Source: Fimiplasma intestinipullorum (lineage in GTDB: Bacteria > Bacillota_I > Bacilli_A > Erysipelotrichales > Coprobacillaceae). From it: 20,855 bases of DNA. The notes beneath the pieces are model-generated. The model was given only the letters and a program-made list of their open reading frames with translations, did not search any database and was not told the origin of the DNA. Location of the stretch: the NCBI GenBank assembly GCA_018715065.1, contig DVMJ01000088.1:1-20855 (forward strand). Reading direction: 5' to 3'. Position numbers and translations under genes: made by a program. This document shows, piece by piece, positions 20,498 through 20,855 of this stretch (the stretch's first letter is position 1; each line of letters opens with the position of its first letter).

Positions 20498-20855
20498 TGG
20501 ATAACAAAAACAATAAAAAAACAGTCGCACCTGTTTCTGTTGACGATATCAAGAAAATGCTGGATGATAAAAACGCTCGCTTGGGTTTTATCACTCAGGA
20601 AGATATTGATAATCTGATGAGCCAGTATGATTTGGATGATGAAACAGCGGATGACATTCTAAACTATATTTCAGAAAAACATATTGAGATCCGTGATGAT
20701 ACTTTTGATGAATTAGAAGCGGATAATCTGGATTTGAACAATATTGAAGATATCAATCTTGATGATGATCTGGATGGCTTGTCCATTGATGATACACCTG
20801 ATTTAGATTTTGTCGATGATTTTGATATGTTCACTGGAGATACGTATAATATGTA
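20497..20855 (+). CDS. rpoD: Primary sigma factor RpoD (5' part)
   Basis: 119 codons before the window ends. AAAGGAG precedes the ATG, which overlaps the dnaG stop. The sequence is the acidic sigma region 1.1: VSVDDIKKMLDDKNARLGFITQEDIDNLMSQYDLDDETADDILNYI-type helices, then a long Asp-rich linker. The dnaG-rpoD pairing of the macromolecular-synthesis operon makes the assignment secure, although the core-binding and promoter-binding regions (2 to 4) lie outside the window. Confidence 0.92.
   Translation, partial: MDNKNNKKTVAPVSVDDIKKMLDDKNARLGFITQEDIDNLMSQYDLDDETADDILNYISEKHIEIRDDTFDELEADNLDLNNIEDINLDDDLDGLSIDDTPDLDFVDDFDMFTGDTYNM

Noticed and set aside
1..20855. CRISPR array or insertion sequence
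   Set aside because: No regularly spaced direct repeats and no transposase gene or paired terminal repeats were seen; the only recombinases are the serine types at 1860-3668.

Overview
The window joins a mobile or degraded accessory segment (about 1-8,340) to a conserved chromosomal block (about 8,490-20,855) of a low-GC Firmicute. The core order ybeY-dgkA-cdd-era-recO, then a single-chain bacterial-type glycyl-tRNA synthetase, dnaG and rpoD, together with a YlbJ-like sporulation membrane protein, hflX and a ScrK-type ROK fructokinase, fits a spore-forming member of the Erysipelotrichia or a close relative. Genus is not resolvable by eye.

Accessory segment. 1-3,668 reads as a plus-strand mobile-element module: two small overlapping unknown ORFs (the second with a ribbon-helix-helix-like N-terminus), a lipoprotein, a ToxN/AbiQ-family endoribonuclease-like protein with no visible RNA antitoxin, a large serine recombinase, and a small resolvase-like companion that keeps the aligned nucleophile serine but has lost the active-site arginines. 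After a decayed membrane-protein remnant comes a membrane-anchored Ig-like/C39-family peptidase-like protein (4,265-5,701). An 18-bp palindrome, TGTAGCAAnnTTGCTACA, occurs three times in this module, always just after or at the end of a gene.

5,880-8,340 holds small unknown genes organised around a duplicated divergent promoter. In copy A an intact 77-aa HTH-like gene (minus) is transcribed away from a 205-aa unknown gene (plus). In copy B the same promoter and regulator 5' end are repeated, but the regulator is a frameshifted remnant and the plus gene is an unrelated 141-aa protein. The segment ends beside the 3' end of a tRNA-Leu(CAA) gene.

Core block. On the minus strand are hflX, a 63-aa unknown gene and the ROK kinase, probably one operon. 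On the plus strand run ylbJ-like, a GIY-YIG protein, a VanZ-like protein, a 540-aa ABC-exporter-shaped protein whose C39-like and ATPase motifs are both lost, then ybeY, dgkA, cdd, era and recO with overlapping or abutting ends. A terminator after recO contains the glyS promoter, and the short glyS leader carries an intrinsic terminator, a possible 22-codon leader ORF ending inside it, and a possible pseudoknot antiterminator. dnaG follows and rpoD begins at its stop codon, running off the window.

Most promising for follow-up: the triple palindrome, the duplicated promoter cassette, the catalytically dead ABC-exporter-like protein in a housekeeping operon, the glyS leader, and the recombinase pair.
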